Position numbers and translations under genes: made by a program
Part shown: positions 22,660 through 35,055 of the stretch, in pieces
Layout: each line of letters begins with the position of its first letter
How positions within the stretch are numbered: the first letter of the stretch is position 1
Source of the DNA: Pascua guehoae
Taxonomy: Eukaryota; Basidiomycota; Tremellomycetes; Trichosporonales; Trichosporonaceae
Assembly (NCBI GenBank): GCA_001600415.1
Contig: BCJX01000002.1
Location: forward strand, 2,577,553-2,641,552
Direction of reading: 5' to 3'
Length of the DNA stretch: 64,000 nucleotides
Notes under the pieces: model-generated
Told to the model about the DNA's origin: nothing
Databases searched by the model: none
The model's input: the letters and a program-made list of their open reading frames with translations, nothing else

Positions 22660-25600
22660 ATGAAGTTCAAGAAGCAGCATTCTCCGCCGGAATCCGCCGG
22701 TCACACGACCCCCGATGGCGAACAGGCAGCCAGCACAGCGCCAGACGTCAACAATGTCCTGGGCAAAAAGGGCTCGACTGGCTTCAAAGGTCTGATTGAA
22801 AACAAAAAGTCGCTGGGGCTCGCGCTGTTTGCGTCCATTGGCGGTTTCCTGTACGGCGTGCGTAACTAGTAGTGGTACTACAATGGGAATTTGCTAACTG
22901 GACGCAGTATAACCAGGGCGTGTTTGGACAGGTACAGGTCATGTCCAACTTCCACGCAAAGTAGTGCGTTCTGCACACGCGGTGGAAAGAGTCGATCTGA
23001 CCGTCCCAGTGCTGCGACGCTTGATAATGATTCCACAAAGGGTCTCCTCACCTCCATTCTTGGTACGTCGCATGCCCAACTCCAGACAGTCACAAATCCC
23101 CCGTCTGGCTGAGAACTGAACCTACCTACTCACACCCAGAACTTGGCGCCTTCTTCGGCTCCCTCTGCGCCGGTCCGCTCGCAGACATGTACTCGCGCAA
23201 GGTACGAGACCGCCGCCACACCCAACACCACTAACACGCAGTACTCGATTTCCGCCTGGTGCATGCTCTTCATGTGCGGTGTGGCCATGCAGGTCGGCGC
23301 CAACCACGACGTTGGCTGTGTCTATGGTGGGCTGCAGCTTGGGCCTTGAGTCTCAAGGGTATTAACGCTGCAGCTGGGCGATGGTTTGCGGGAATGGGCG
23401 TTGGTGCGCTATCCATGCTCGTGCCCATGTTTAATGCCGAGCTGGCGCCGCCGAATATTCGCGGGTCGCTCGTGGCCCTCCAACAGCTGGCTATCACTTT
23501 TGGGATCCTCGTTAGCTACTGGATTGCGTATGGGACCAACAATGTGAGTGGGCTTGTTATATCGTCAGGTGGAAGCTGCTTCCAGATGGACCGCCGAGCA
23601 AGGTGTCCACTGTATAATTTCGATCCTTGTCCGCTCACACCAGATTGGCGGTATTGATTACGACCCCGTCACCAAGACTGGGCAGAGGGAGGCTGCATGG
23701 TAAGTACAAGTCGCGACCGGATCTCCACCCAGAGCTGTCTTCACTGCCACCTCACACCCACCCGCAAACAAGGTTTGCCGAGTGTGGCACTTTACCGTCC
23801 CTGGCCTCTTTCGACTAACCACCCAGGCGGGTCCCACTCGGCCTCCAGCTCGTCCCGGGGATGATCCTCTGCGTCGGTGCCGTCTTCCTCCCCTTTTCTC
23901 CCCGCTGGCTCATGCTCAAGGGTAAGTAAGGCAGCATCTCAACCACCCCCTCCCCCCGGGACTCCCCCACATACTAAAACACCGCAGGGCGCGAGGACGA
24001 ATGCCTCGTCAACCTGTCGCACCTGCGCAACCTGCCCGTCAACGACCCCGAGGTGCAGTTTGAATTCAAGTCGCTGCAGGCCGAGCGCCTCGTGGAGCGC
24101 GAGGCGGCCAAGGAGCGCTATGGCGTCGCCGAGGTCAACTTTCGCATTGCGTGCAAGGAGTACAAGCGGCTGCTTACCACCAAGCCGCTGCTGCACCGTC
24201 TCCTGCTGGGTGCTGGCGCGCAGGGCCTGCAGCAGTGGACGGGTATCAATGCCATTATTTACTATGCGCCTACCGTGAGTCTGGGCTGACAGCGTGTTTT
24301 TCCCAACCAACATTGTTATCACCCATTCTGACGTGCAGGTGTTTGGCCAGATCGGGTTCGGCGAGGGCTCGCAGGGCCTCCTGGCCACGGGCATCATTGG
24401 CGTCGTCAACTTTGTCATGACCGTCCCCGCCGTCCTCTATGTCGACGACGTGAGCAACATTCCACTTTCCCCCACCCCTTGTCACCATGCCCGGTCTCTA
24501 ACCCCAGTTTGGCCGCAAGCCCCTCCTCATGTGGGGCGAGGCCAACATGGCCATCTCGCACGCAGTCATTGCCGCCATCATGGCAAAGTATGATGGCAAC
24601 TTTAAGACGCACAGAAAGGCCGCCAACGGGGCTATTTTCATGAGTGAGTGTGGTGCTGAAGTCGGGGAGTTCGGGATTGCCCCAGAGACCAACAATGATG
24701 TGGAGTGCGACAACGGTATTGCCCATACCCAAAGGATAGTTTGATAGGTGTGGTAGCCAAAGCCCTTGATAATTTGGCCCAAGAAAACGGCCTCCTCACC
24801 GCTCGCTTTGCACCTCGCCTTTGGTGTAGACACTCACATTAGTCTACTGGTACATTGCAAACTTTGCCGTCACATGGGGACCCCTCGCGTGAGTCTTCCC
24901 TCATCACCCATTTCACGCTCCGGACGTGGTCGTTTCGCTAACGCGCACAGGTGGGTCGTCTCGGCCGAAGTCTTCCCGCTCGACATGCGGGCAAAGGGTA
25001 TGTCGATCAGCTCGGGGATCAACTGGATCATGAACTTTACCGTCGCCATGGTGACTCCTGGTACGTGTGGCAGTGGTAGTGTTGGGGAGGGAGGAGGACG
25101 TCTCACCCGTGTATGGTCAAACGCGGGCACGGTTGGATGATCGTGTTTGGAACAAGCGGACGATCAGTGTCCTCGTGCCACTGTTGGCGGTGCCACATAC
25201 AAATATCCCCAAGACAGGTCGTCGTTTACCTATTTTCTCTTTCTCTTGTCCACACCTGTCCGCAGAATAGCAGGGAGAGACTAGGCGGTACGCTAACCCC
25301 AGTCATGTTCAAGCACATCCACTACAAGACGTACATTGTCTTCATGTGCTTCTGCATCGTCGGCTTTCTGTACGCCGCCTTTATCCTCCCCGAGGTGCGT
25401 CCACCCTCCAACCCACCCTCCAACCCATCCACCAACCCAAACCAACCAACCCACGAACCCACTAACCCACCAACCCACCAACCCACCAACCAACCCACCA
25501 ATCAACNNNNNNNNNNNNNNNNNNNNNNNNNNNNNNNNNNNNNNNNNNNNNNNNNNNNNNNNNNNNNNNNNNNNNNNNCCCCAACTCTCCTCCCCCCGCT

Positions 25601-25839
25601 AATGCCCAGCTCAAAGGCCTAAGCCTCGAACAAATCGACGAAATCTTCGTAAGCCCCCCCCCGCCCTTCTCAGCTGACGGCAGCACGACAAGTCCGGCCA
25701 AGAGGACAAGGAGCGGCGCGAGCGCGTCGCGCGCCAGGTGGGGCTGGACAAGATTGCCCAAGAGGTCGAGCACAAGGACGACGGGACGCGCTACTCGGGC
25801 GACAAGAAGGGCAATGTCGGCCATATCGAGCATGTCTAG
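22660..25839 (+). CDS. MFS sugar/hexose transporter, 16 exons
   Basis: Plasma-membrane sugar porter. Exons: 22660-22857, 22908-22960, 23010-23062, 23140-23201, 23242-23326, 23374-23543, 23644-23699, 23827-23921, 23988-24274, 24339-24449, 24508-24643, 24843-24888, 24951-25060, 25303-25394, 25610-25648, 25684-25839; 582 aa, all phases agree. Sugar-porter motifs: ASIGGFLYGYNQGVFG (TM1), LADMYSRK (between TM2 and TM3), AGRWFAGMGVG, GAQGLQQWTGINAIIYYAPT (TM7), FGRKPLLMWGE, WGPLAWVVSAEVFPLDMRAKG (TM10 and PLDMRAK), and ending LKGLSLEQIDEIF. Transport specificity cannot be told. The last large intron holds a CCAACCCA microsatellite broken by a 72 N gap. The exon at 24843-24888 rests on a CACATTAG acceptor and is the least certain. 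Confidence 0.9.
25395..25506 (+). repeat. CCAACCCA-type microsatellite ending in an assembly gap
   Basis: About 110 bp of CCAACC/CCACC variants inside an intron of the sugar transporter. True length unknown because the next 72 positions are N. Confidence 0.85.
25507..25578. other. Assembly gap (72 N)
   Basis: Undetermined bases after a simple repeat, in an intron. Confidence 0.99.
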
Positions 25840-26569
25840 GTGTGGGCAACTCTTGTTTCGTTGGGGCGTTCGCACCCCGCTCCCATGGAGGCGTCCTTGC
25901 CATGCCACTTCCCCCCTGGTCTCCCTGTTCGGCAGGGCTTGCGTGTCCCCCTCCCCCCCCCCCCCCCCCCCGTTACCCCACTCGCCCCCCTGCGCCCCCA
26001 CCCTGCCCCTCGGCCACGCATCCGCGCTCGGTAATTTTCCCGCCTTGTCCCGCCTTCTCTCTCTGTTCCCGCTCGCTTTCCCCAGAGCCCAACCGCGCTA
26101 TTGTCGACCGCACACTCGCTGTAAGATAGTAAGAAGAGCTATAGTCAAAGTAGGGACCGCGTTTAGTCACGATATGAAAACGATGCCCGGAAATGGTGTG
26201 CCCACCTACAGTATGGCAGAAAACTGCTTGACTCTTGGCAAGGGTGGCGCTTCTGGTGCCACATTGCTGTCGGTGCTGTCGGTAGATTGTGTCATGTTAG
26301 GTGACGCCCCCCATACGGTGCGTGCCCATACCCGTAGCCAGGTAGCCTTGAGCGTAGGCTGTTAGCAAGGGAGTCAACGGGAAGATGCCGCACTGCCCTA
26401 TGTCATTCCCACACTCGCCCTCGAGATGGCGTGAACGGATAACTAGTGCATAAACTCTCATAGTACGGCTACAACACAACCAGATTGAGCACCACCGCTC
26501 CGCCACAGGCCCACCTTCTCCATCGGATACCTCCTGTCCAGCCTCTCGCCTCGACACACACGCGGCTCC
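25840..26569. other. Convergent intergenic region, sugar transporter / EAF1
   Basis: No gene seen. Contains a 19-base C run (25953-25971). Confidence 0.5.
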
Positions 26570-29500
26570 TCACTGGCTCGGCGGCTTGGGACTGCTCCTC
26601 ACACCCTGGACGCTTGGCGAGCGCACAAACTGGGGCTGCGGCATCAGCTACCGCTCGCATTACTCGTACTGCTCGTACTCACCGTCTGGAGCGTCTGCAT
26701 GGACATTTGCGGCGTGCCCATTTGCGGGGTACCCATCTGCGGTGTCCCCTGTGCGGCAGTCATCTGCGCGACAGCCGCTGCCTGCGCCTGCGCTTGCGCT
26801 TGTGCTTGTGCTTGCGCCTGAGCTTGTGCTTGCGCCTGTGCTTGTGCTTGCGCCTGCGCCTGCGCCTGGGCTTGTGCTTGGGCTTGAGCCTGAGCCTGGG
26901 CTTGGGCTTGGGCTTGGGCTTGAGCCTGTGCTTGGGCCTGCGCGTGTGCCGCCGCCGCCTGCACTTGCGCCGCTTGCTGGGCCGCCTGCGCCTGCGCGTT
27001 CCGCATGAGCTGGAGGTGCACGGCGCGGATCGTCTCGGGCGTCGCCTGCTGGCCGTTGGCGGTGAGGGACGCAATGATCTGCTGGAACTGCTGCTGCTGT
27101 GCGGGGCTCATCGCGTTCAGATTCAGTCCGGGACCACCTCCAACCTGCGGCGAGCCCGCTGGAGGGCGGAGGTGCTGCATCGGCATCGATGCGACGCGGC
27201 CCATCGCTGCTGCCTGGGCTTGGGCTTGAGCCTGGGCTTGGGCCTGAGCAAGAGCCTGCGCCTGCGCCTGTGCCTGCGCTTGCGCTGCAGCTTGTGCTTG
27301 GGCTTGGGCTTGCGCCTGCGCCTGCGCCTGGGCTTGTGCTTGTGCTTGCGCCTGGGCTTGTGCTTGAGCCTGCGCAGCCTGCTGGGCAGCTTGAGCCTGC
27401 GCTTGCGCCTGCGCCTGGCCCTGCGCGAGTTGAGCAGCAGCCTGCTGGGCCACAGCCTGTGGGCTCGTATGCACATTCTGCACGGCGGGGGACGACATTT
27501 GGGTCGTAGAGTCACCGTTCGGCACTTCACCAGCAGACGCGTACGGCGATGCCAGCGTTCCCGGTTGCGAGTGCGGGGTGCCAGCACCTGCGCGTGCTGC
27601 CGCTTGTGCTTGAGCCTGCGCTTGCGCTTGTGCTTGTGCTTGCGCGACCTGTTGTTGCCGTTGGGCCTGCTGAACAGCCGCCTGCTGTTGCGCCTGTAAC
27701 AACTGCAGTTGCTGCTGCTGTGTAACACCAACCTGGCCGGGAGCAGGTGGACGTGCTCCATTGGCGAGCACAGCATTGCCGCCGTTCATCCCCGCAGCCC
27801 GGCCGTTGACGGCATTCGCAGCTGCCACAGCGTTCAGAATCTGCTGTTGGCTCGGCGCCATGTTGACCGGCTGGCCGTTTGGTCCCACACGTGGCACTTG
27901 CCCAGCCTGTGGGGGACGGACGGCCTGTCCAGCTGCCAACGCCTGTTGCTGTTGCCGCAGCTGAGCCTGTTGCTGCTGTCGTTGCTGCTCCTGCATGAGG
28001 CGACGCTGCTGCTGCGCTTCGTGAATGCGAAGGTCGCGCTGGTACTTTGCTTCAACAAGCTCAAACGGCGTCGGCGGACCGTTGGGGTGGGCGACTGCTG
28101 CGTGCGACTCGTGAACATTGATCTCCTTTGGCTCGACGTCCTTGCCTGAAATGTTAGTACCTCATCATGGCCCAAGGTTTAGGGCTATAGGCTCACCGTC
28201 CTTGTTCTTGTTATCCCGACGGCGCGCGAGGCGGCGCATTGCGTCGTACAGCGCCTGGTGCCGAATAGCCTTCTTGGTCGAGCCCTCGTACCGTTGCTGC
28301 TTGGCGGCACGCGCCTCGCGCTTTGACAGACCTGGCGGTGGCGGCGGCTCCATGATCGGCGCACCGTTGGCGGCTGGAGCCGTCCCTGTTGGTGTTCCAA
28401 CGGCAGGACGAGCTGCACCCGGCGGCGGCGGTGGACCCTGTCCGGCAGGTGTCCCAGCCGTGGGAGTTGGTGCTTCGGACGCCGGAGCGGGCTTGGGCTG
28501 GTTCTTGGCCGGGCCCCAGGTGACATTCCACCGGTCAAAGCAGTCATATGCGCTGCGGCGATCAGAGGGGATGGTGACGCGCTCCAGGTTCAACTGTTCG
28601 GATATCAATGACCAGTTGTACGGATATGTCTGAACAAGACGAAGGAGAATCTTGTCTTCCTCGGGTGTCCATGACGGGGCAGGATTGTTGTCTGGCTTGG
28701 GCATGGCGTTGAACGGTGTGTGGTTGAGTGGTCGCTGTCCGCGGCCGTTGAAGAACGTCGAGTATGCGGTCACTATTTCTGTCGTCGTGTCCGTCGAACC
28801 CTTCGGGTCCTCGTACCACGGCCCTTCGTGCAGGTCCCAGTCGCCGTCCACGTCAAAGTGGTTCTTGGCTGGCTGGATGTGTGACACAAAGACGGGACGG
28901 AAGTCGAGAATCCTCGTCGTGTGGGCGATGCGGTTACCCGTCGTCTGGCCTTCGTCCATGCGACGATGGACTTTGTCTTCTGGCGGTGTAGGGCCGACGT
29001 ACGGAGGGAGGTCGGGGAAGAGCTCTTGCAATGACGGAGGTGACGGTGGTGGCTCATCACTTGCGGCATCGCTTTTACTCTGAGATGGGGGTTTAGGGAG
29101 TGGCAAGGTGCCGAGGTCGACGGTTGGCGCCTCCGCAGGCATGTACAGCAGAGGCTGCCGGCTATCGGCAAGCGTGGCGACATTGGAGAACCGTCTGCTG
29201 AGGACCAAGCCATTGGGCAGCACGATATCACGAGGCTGCTTATCGCTTTCCTCGACCTCCTTTGCCTCTGATGCCTCTGTAGTGTTCGCGGCGGAGACAG
29301 CGGCATTGTTAATGTCTTGTTCGTCAGCGCTGTCAAATACGCAGCAACAACCCACCGTCTAGTCCAACACCGTCGTCATCAGCCTCTCCTTCAGCGTCAG
29401 CCTCCCCATCAGCGTCTGCTTCCCCGTCGGCATCAGCCTCGCCATCCGCGTCCGCCTCTCCATCCGCATCGGCCTCTCCATCCGCATCTTCCTCTCCGTC

Positions 29501-31199
29501 GGCGTCTGCTTCTCCATCTGCATCTTCCTCTCCGTCGGCATCGGCGTCGGCGTCGGCCTCAATCTTGACCTCGGCTTCTTCCGACTTCTTTGGCAGGATC
29601 TCGTCCAGCACCTCGGTACCAGACGGTTCGGGGCGGTCGGTCGATTCAGGCTCCAACATCTCGACGTCCTCGTTGCTTTGTCCAACAAGCAGCATCTCGA
29701 CGTCGTCCTCTGCGATCTTGTCGGCCGACTCTTGCGCCGCACGTCCAGGAATGGGAATGTCTTTGCTCGCTCCCCAGCCGCGGCCGCCGACCATGAGTTG
29801 GGCCTTCTCTTCAGGTGATGCGAGGTGCCACTCGACAGTCTGGTAGGCAAACTCGCGAGCGACGACGCGCTTCCACCTCCGTTCCTCCATAAAGTCGACC
29901 TGCATCCACTCCTGCTCTGTTAGCGAAAATGCCCCACGTTTATGACCCACCATTTCGTCGAGGAGAAAGTCCCAATGTGACTTGGGTACTGGTGGTCCGC
30001 GGTGCTTCTTCGGTTGGCGCAGGCTCCACCGTCCGCTCGCCTTCTTTGACTCGATGCGCTCCATGGCACGAATATGCCGCAACTCTGCCTGCGCAACGCG
30101 CCAGTCGGCCGTGAGAACAACCTTGTGCGAGCGACCAATGCCTCCACTGAGCGGGTTGAGACCGTACATGAGGTGTAGTCGGTACGAGTCGACCTTGCTT
30201 GAATCGCCCCTACTTCCTCGACGATGGCGATGGTGTGCGCCAGGTGGCAATTCTGGCAGCTGGGGCACGCGGGACGAGAAGTCAGTCTCAAGCGGCATGA
30301 GGACCTTGATTGCCTGAAGTTCGACAGGTTCAGGAGCAGGCTTGTAGTTGTCTACCGGTTCCCATGGTGGGACGTCGAGATCACCGCCGAGCGCACTCGG
30401 CGATCGGCGTGGTAGGATGTCCTGTAGTGCCACTGTGCTTGTTGGCTGTTTGGGCCTCGTTGTTGATGGTGATGAGGGGCGTGATGAACGTGTTACGCGT
30501 GGGGAAGCGAGCGCAGGTGTGCCGACGCGCGAGCTCGTGCGGCTGGATGTCCGCAATGGTGCAGGCGGTGCAGCACGAGCGTGCGGTGCTGTTGCTGTCG
30601 GCGAGGTGGGAACGGGGGCTGGCTCGACAACTGGTTCATCGGGAAAGTCGATGACACCCGCTGGGGCTGGCGGCGGAGGTACAGTCGGCAGAACGAGTGC
30701 GGCGATCCGGGATGGTCCAGCCTCGAGACGATACTCGTCCTTCCATCCGTCAAACGCCTCGGCGGCGCCAGGTTCGAGCTCGTTCTCATCCATCTCGACT
30801 GTTGGGAACTCGTCGCCGGGCGCGCGTTTACGCTTCAGCATCCCGTACAGGCTCTTGAGCGCGACGCCGTGGGCGGCGACAAACTCGCTGTGGATGGCGT
30901 CAGCAGCGCTCTCGCGCGCAGCGCAGGGTCGGAAAGTCGGCGTCTTCATGTATGAAGTCATGAAGAGTAAATGCAAAGGGTGACACATACCTGGCCACCC
31001 GCTCCTTTTCTCCAATAACATCATGCACGGCCCCCGAAAGCTGGTGCATCTGGTCGTCAGCATCCACAACCCATCTTTTTTACATTCATGTATATGCGTG
31101 TCGGCCCCAGCGCTAGCGCTGCGCGCACCAAACATTGACCAAAGGGCTCGACTCGACGAGGAAGAAAGGGGCAAAGCTCACCTCGACGGCTGCATCCAT
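26570..31199 (-). CDS. EAF1: Eaf1/Vid21, HSA- and SANT-domain scaffold of the NuA4 histone acetyltransferase
   Basis: Platform subunit that joins NuA4 modules in the nucleus. Exons 31182-31199, 30991-31049, 29356-30887, 28197-29315, 26683-28145, 26570-26635; 1418 aa, phases consistent. The first exon is only 18 nt (MDAAVE). HSA domain at about 325-390 ([19 protein letters not shown], then [20 protein letters not shown]), the actin/Arp-binding helix. Acidic DADGE repeats at ~480-535. SANT/Myb domain at ~748-800 ([32 protein letters not shown]). Short RRLARRR patch near 900. From ~940 to 1390 the protein is Gln/Ala-rich, with long QAQA runs. The acceptor of exon 3 (CTGACGCCATCCACAG) was chosen because it alone keeps phase. 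Stopping at 26644 instead, without the last intron, would give a less family-like end. Confidence 0.88.
26766..27430 (-). repeat. Long Gln-Ala coding repeat
   Basis: Alternating CAG/CAA/CAC and GCN codons in EAF1 coding for QAQA stretches, interrupted by folded-looking islands; mixed codon use argues against recent slippage. Confidence 0.85.
29390..29565 (-). repeat. 18 bp-type acidic coding repeat (DADGEA)
   Basis: About ten imperfect copies encoding DADGEA/EDADGE in EAF1 between the HSA and SANT domains. Confidence 0.85.
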
Positions 31200-31729
31200 T
31201 GCGGGCGATCGGCGGCCTCTGGTGACGCGCTTCTTTCGCGCGCAGGCAAGTAGTCGTCCTTCGGCGTGCACCTAGTGTAGAGAATGATGGATGCGGGGTG
31301 GATGCGTGCTGCGCCGAGGGGGGTAAACACGCCGAAGCTGGATGTGGACGCCGCCGAAAGACATGCACGCAAGGGGTGTGGGTGGTGGGGTCTACCAACT
31401 CTCAAAAGTCTAGGCACGCAAGCTAGGCGTGGAATTATAGACATGGTTTTGGCACGCCTACGTGGCCATGGGTTTTCCCCCGGGGTCCCCGGACTTGGCG
31501 CCATGTCGAGGGTGGGTGCAGGTGCATGCATGGCATGCATGGGTGGTTATTTGTTGTCGCGCGAGAAGCAGTGCTGTCGCTCTGCTCTGCTCTCGCACTC
31601 TACCCATTGCTCTCTTTTGTCCTCTCCAACACATATACCACGACCCTCGTTTGTCCTTCTCTTCTCTTTTCTTTCTTTCTTGCATCTTCCCCCCGGCATC
31701 CCCCTTTTCCCTTCTCCTCCTCGCTCGCC
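31200..31729. promoter_or_regulatory. Divergent promoter EAF1 / STE14
   Basis: 530 bp between divergent start codons. The STE14 side ends in a long pyrimidine tract (CTTTCTTTCTTG, CCCCTTTTCCC), common upstream of fungal transcription starts. No specific site named. Confidence 0.4.
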
Positions 31730-32804
31730 ATGTCCACAGACGCGTCCTTTAGGATCTCGCGCCCCTCCACGACCGAGTCGCTTCCGAACCTGACCAGGTC
31801 CGAGCCGTTCACTGTTCGCCACCGTAATGGCACAGCACCCTCGTCGGGACGGTCATCGCCAGTGCCGCCAACGCCTGACGGACTCGACATGCCCAAAACC
31901 AACCATTACTCTGCGAAAGAGTCCATCCCGAACACTCCCCTGGCTGTCTCCGTCATCTCGGCTCTCCTCGGTGCACTCGCTGGCGCCGCTCTATGTGCCG
32001 CTGCTCGCCCGGTCCTGCGCTTCATCGGCGCAGATGGTTGGGTATGGGCCCGCCCCCAACTTGGCATCTACCTTGCTGCGTGCGGGATTTTCCACCTTCT
32101 CGAGTTCTGGACGACTGCGGGCTGGAACTACAAGAAGCTCTCGGTAGATGGTGAGATCGACTTGGCAGGTGGACCAAGCTTACACTACAGCCTTCCTTCT
32201 GAACAATACGACGCAGTACCACCTTGCTCACGCCTTTGGGCTGACCGAGTACGCTGTCTCGTCTTACTTCTTCCCGGGCAAGTTCGACACGATTTGTTCC
32301 AGCCTGCCCGTCCTCGCAGCCAGTGAGTGATGAGCCCTATCACCCGCACCCGCACCCTCGCTCACATAGGCAGTCACATTGCTCCTTCTGGTGGCCCAGT
32401 CATTCCGCAGCCTGGCAATGGTTCACGCTTCCCAGAGCTTTTCGCACATTGTCAAGCACGTCAAGCTCGAGGACCATGTCCTCATTACCGACGGTGTCTA
32501 TGCGTGAGCTCGAACACCGCTTTCCAGGAACTGACAACAGCTTTTCGCGCCACCCGTCGTACGCTGGCTTCTTCTACTGGGCGATCGCATCCCAGCTTCT
32601 GCTCTCCAACGTCATCAGCACGCTTGGGTTTGTGTTTGTTCTCAGGCGATTCTTCTCGTTCCGCATCAGGGGTAAGTCCAAGCAGTCAACGAGTGCCATG
32701 CTGATCGACAAGATGAGGAGGTCCACCTGATCCGCTTCTTTGGCGACGAGTACCTCCGGTACCGTCGCAAGGTCTGGACGCTTCTGCCCTTCCGCACCTC
32801 GTAG
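31730..32804 (+). CDS. STE14: Protein-S-isoprenylcysteine O-methyltransferase (Ste14/ICMT)
   Basis: ER-membrane enzyme that methylates the prenylated C-terminal cysteine of CAAX proteins such as Ras and, in basidiomycetes, lipopeptide pheromones. Exons 31730-32150, 32191-32322, 32374-32503, 32541-32671, 32713-32804; 301 aa. After a ~65-residue Ser/Pro-rich cytosolic leader there are several membrane spans (SVISALLGALAGAALCAAA, LGIYLAACGIFHLLEFW). The family core follows: KLSVDAFLLNN, FRSLAMVHASQSFSHIV, DGVYAFSRHPSYAGFF (SAM- and substrate-binding RHPxYxG) and DEEVHLIRFFGDEYLRYRRK. The acceptor at 32190 was preferred over one at 32178 because it matches human ICMT spacing and gives a 40 nt intron. 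Confidence 0.93.
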
Positions 32805-32908
32805 GCGATCTTGGCTCCCATGGCATGTTTTGCCATGACATTATATTTGGCAGACGGTTATTTCTGCCAGCATCGCTATTCTAGTATCATGCATTGTGTA
32901 TAGCTGCC

Positions 32909-34446
32909 CTAGCGCTTGCCAGGACGCCGTTTTGGGGGTGGTGCAACCTCGTCGTCGCTGCTCTCGTCGTCGGCTTGGCCATCGCCCACCCGGGCGTCCA
33001 TGTCAAAGTCATCCTCCTCCTCGCCATCAAACTCCTCGGCGCCACGGTCCTCGTAGTCAAACTCGTCGTCGTCGTCTTCTTCATCGTCATCGTCATCTCC
33101 TCCTGCGGCCTGGGCACGACGACGCTCGAGCGCCTCCTCGGGGTCGAGGTCAGACAGACCATCGACATCGGGGTCGCTCTCGTCCTCGTCCTCGTCGACC
33201 GTCTCGCCCTTAGCCTTTGCCTTTTCGGCCTTTTTGCGCGCCACGTTGGCAGCCTGCTCGGCGCGCCGTGCGTCCTTGAGGCGGCGGCGGTCGTCGTGCG
33301 CCTTTTGCTGAGCGTTTGTCTGGCTCTTGGTCCGGTGCTCAAACTCGTGGAAGACGGTCTGGCCCTCGCCGCGCTTGCTGCCCACGAGGCCCTCGACGAC
33401 CTTGACGAGCTTGAGCTCGAGACGGGGTCCGGTCTCGAGCAGGCGGACGGCCTTGCGCTCGCCCTTCTTGTTACCCCGCCCAACATAGTCTTCTGGAAGC
33501 TCGACCGCGTTGCTGTCGCTCTCGGCCTCGCTCGCCTCGCTCTCGCTCATGCTGTCGTAGCCGGCAGTGCCCGCCTCGCTGGGCGTGTTGCTACGGTTTC
33601 GCAGGAGATAGTCGGCAATGTCGTCGGCGTGGGACAGGTCGGGTCCGCGGCGCGTCAATGTTCCGGCCGTGGTGAGGAGCTTGCGCACACGGCGCGACAC
33701 GCCCTGCGCGCGCACAGTAATCGTATAGTGGCGCAGCGAAATGAGGCCCGTCGAGTGGTTGTACGAGAGCAAGAGGACGCGGCGGAAGGTCGGGAGCGCA
33801 GACTTTTCAACCTGGATCGGGGGGAAAAGGCCCTGGAACATTGTGCTCATCAGCTTGAGCTGCGGGAGGGCTGGACCCTCGGCCGGCTGCTGGAAGTTGT
33901 TGAGCACGAGCAGCGGCGGGTTGCGGTACTCTCCGCCGGGGCTGGTGCCAATGTTGCGCATCGACGTCGCGGCGTTGATAATGTCGCTGACACGTCAGTA
34001 ATTACTTCATATGGAAAGTAGTGTTCAGCTATAACGCACCGCATCAGACTATACCGCTGCACGCGGAAGGTCAGCGTTGGGCCTTGGGGCAGGCGCGCAA
34101 CGCGCATGTGCACGTTGGCGGCATCGGTGAGCGTAAAGGCAATGAGGTGGGTGACGCCGAGCGTGGGCGCAATCGTGAGGTAGTCGCGGAGACGAGCACC
34201 GGGCCGTTCGCGCAGTCGTGAAGCCGTGTTGGGCTCCATGATCTGGCGGAAGTCATGGACGAGCGCGTTGATTGATTTTGTGACATCGCCCGACTGGTGG
34301 TGGATCGGTTAGCAACGGCGGCGGCGACGGCCATCATCAACTGTTGTGCTCACTTTGATGACAAACGACTTTGGGACCTTGTCGTCTCCCTCTCCGGGCT
34401 GTGGGCCCTTGAGATGAGTCCTCGTCTTCCTCCTGCGTTTACCCAT
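32909..34446 (-). CDS. SSF1: Ribosome biogenesis protein Ssf1 (Peter Pan family, Brix domain)
   Basis: Nucleolar 60S assembly factor that works with Rrp14/Rrp15 in 27S pre-rRNA processing. Exons 34354-34446, 34040-34293, 32909-33986; 474 aa. Starts MGKRRRKTRTHLKGP, the usual basic start, followed by VPKSFVIKSGDV. The Brix domain spans about 27-290 (DFRQIMEPNTASRLRER, LPQGPTLTFRVQRYSL, LVLNNFQQ, MFQGLFPPI, RRVLLLSYN), then GPRLELKLVKVVEGL. The C-terminal third is Lys-rich followed by Asp/Glu-rich runs and ends PPPKRRPGKR. Its 3' end lies 104 bp from that of STE14. Confidence 0.94.
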
Positions 34447-35055
34447 TGTGCGATACGAGTCGAGTAATAAGGGAGAGAGTGTGTTGTTAGAGGTGGAGGG
34501 CTGGGCCTTTGGCTGGTACAGACCTGGTGCTTTCAAAATTCCAATCCATTTGCCACTGGTGACGGCTGCTATTGAAAAATTCCACTTCATTCAGTTGCAC
34601 AATATGGGGCCCCATTGTGTTAGAGTATCAATAATAAAGTTTGTTACGTAATGGTAATTCGGCTGTGGTGATGTTGTGGCGTCCGGTAGCCGGTCAGCTG
34701 ACGTCCGCTCTCTCTTGTGGGATTGACTGGTTGACCCGGCCCGACGTATGCCGCTAAGCCCCGTCCCCGGGTTCAACCCCGCGTTTTGCAGCAAGAGCCC
34801 ACTGGCAGTTGAGACAGTCCGCTTGGCCTCCGCTTGGCCGCCGATGGCCGCCCATGACTTCTGGCTGCTGGCTGCTGCTGTTGGCCCACTGGCCCACTGG
34901 CTCGGGGTGCACCGTGCGTACCCGTACATCCATGACCGGAAAATGTGACCCCATCGCCACACCCCAACTCTTTGTTGTCGTCGCCGTCCAGTCTCAACTT
35001 TTGCCCACTTGGCGTCCTCTCCACCCCCTCGCCGCCCGTCCAAAAGCTAGCTGCC
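34447..35055. promoter_or_regulatory. Divergent promoter SSF1 / COA1
   Basis: 609 bp between divergent start codons; an AT-rich patch (about 34440-34680) on the SSF1 side. No specific site identified. Confidence 0.4.

Noticed and set aside
26485..27699. A Leu/Arg/Cys-rich open frame opposite EAF1
   Set aside because: Antisense image of the QAQA repeat, with no other support.
32894..34021. A Val/Leu-rich 375-codon plus-strand frame
   Set aside because: Antisense of the acidic, Asp/Glu-rich tail and Brix domain of SSF1.
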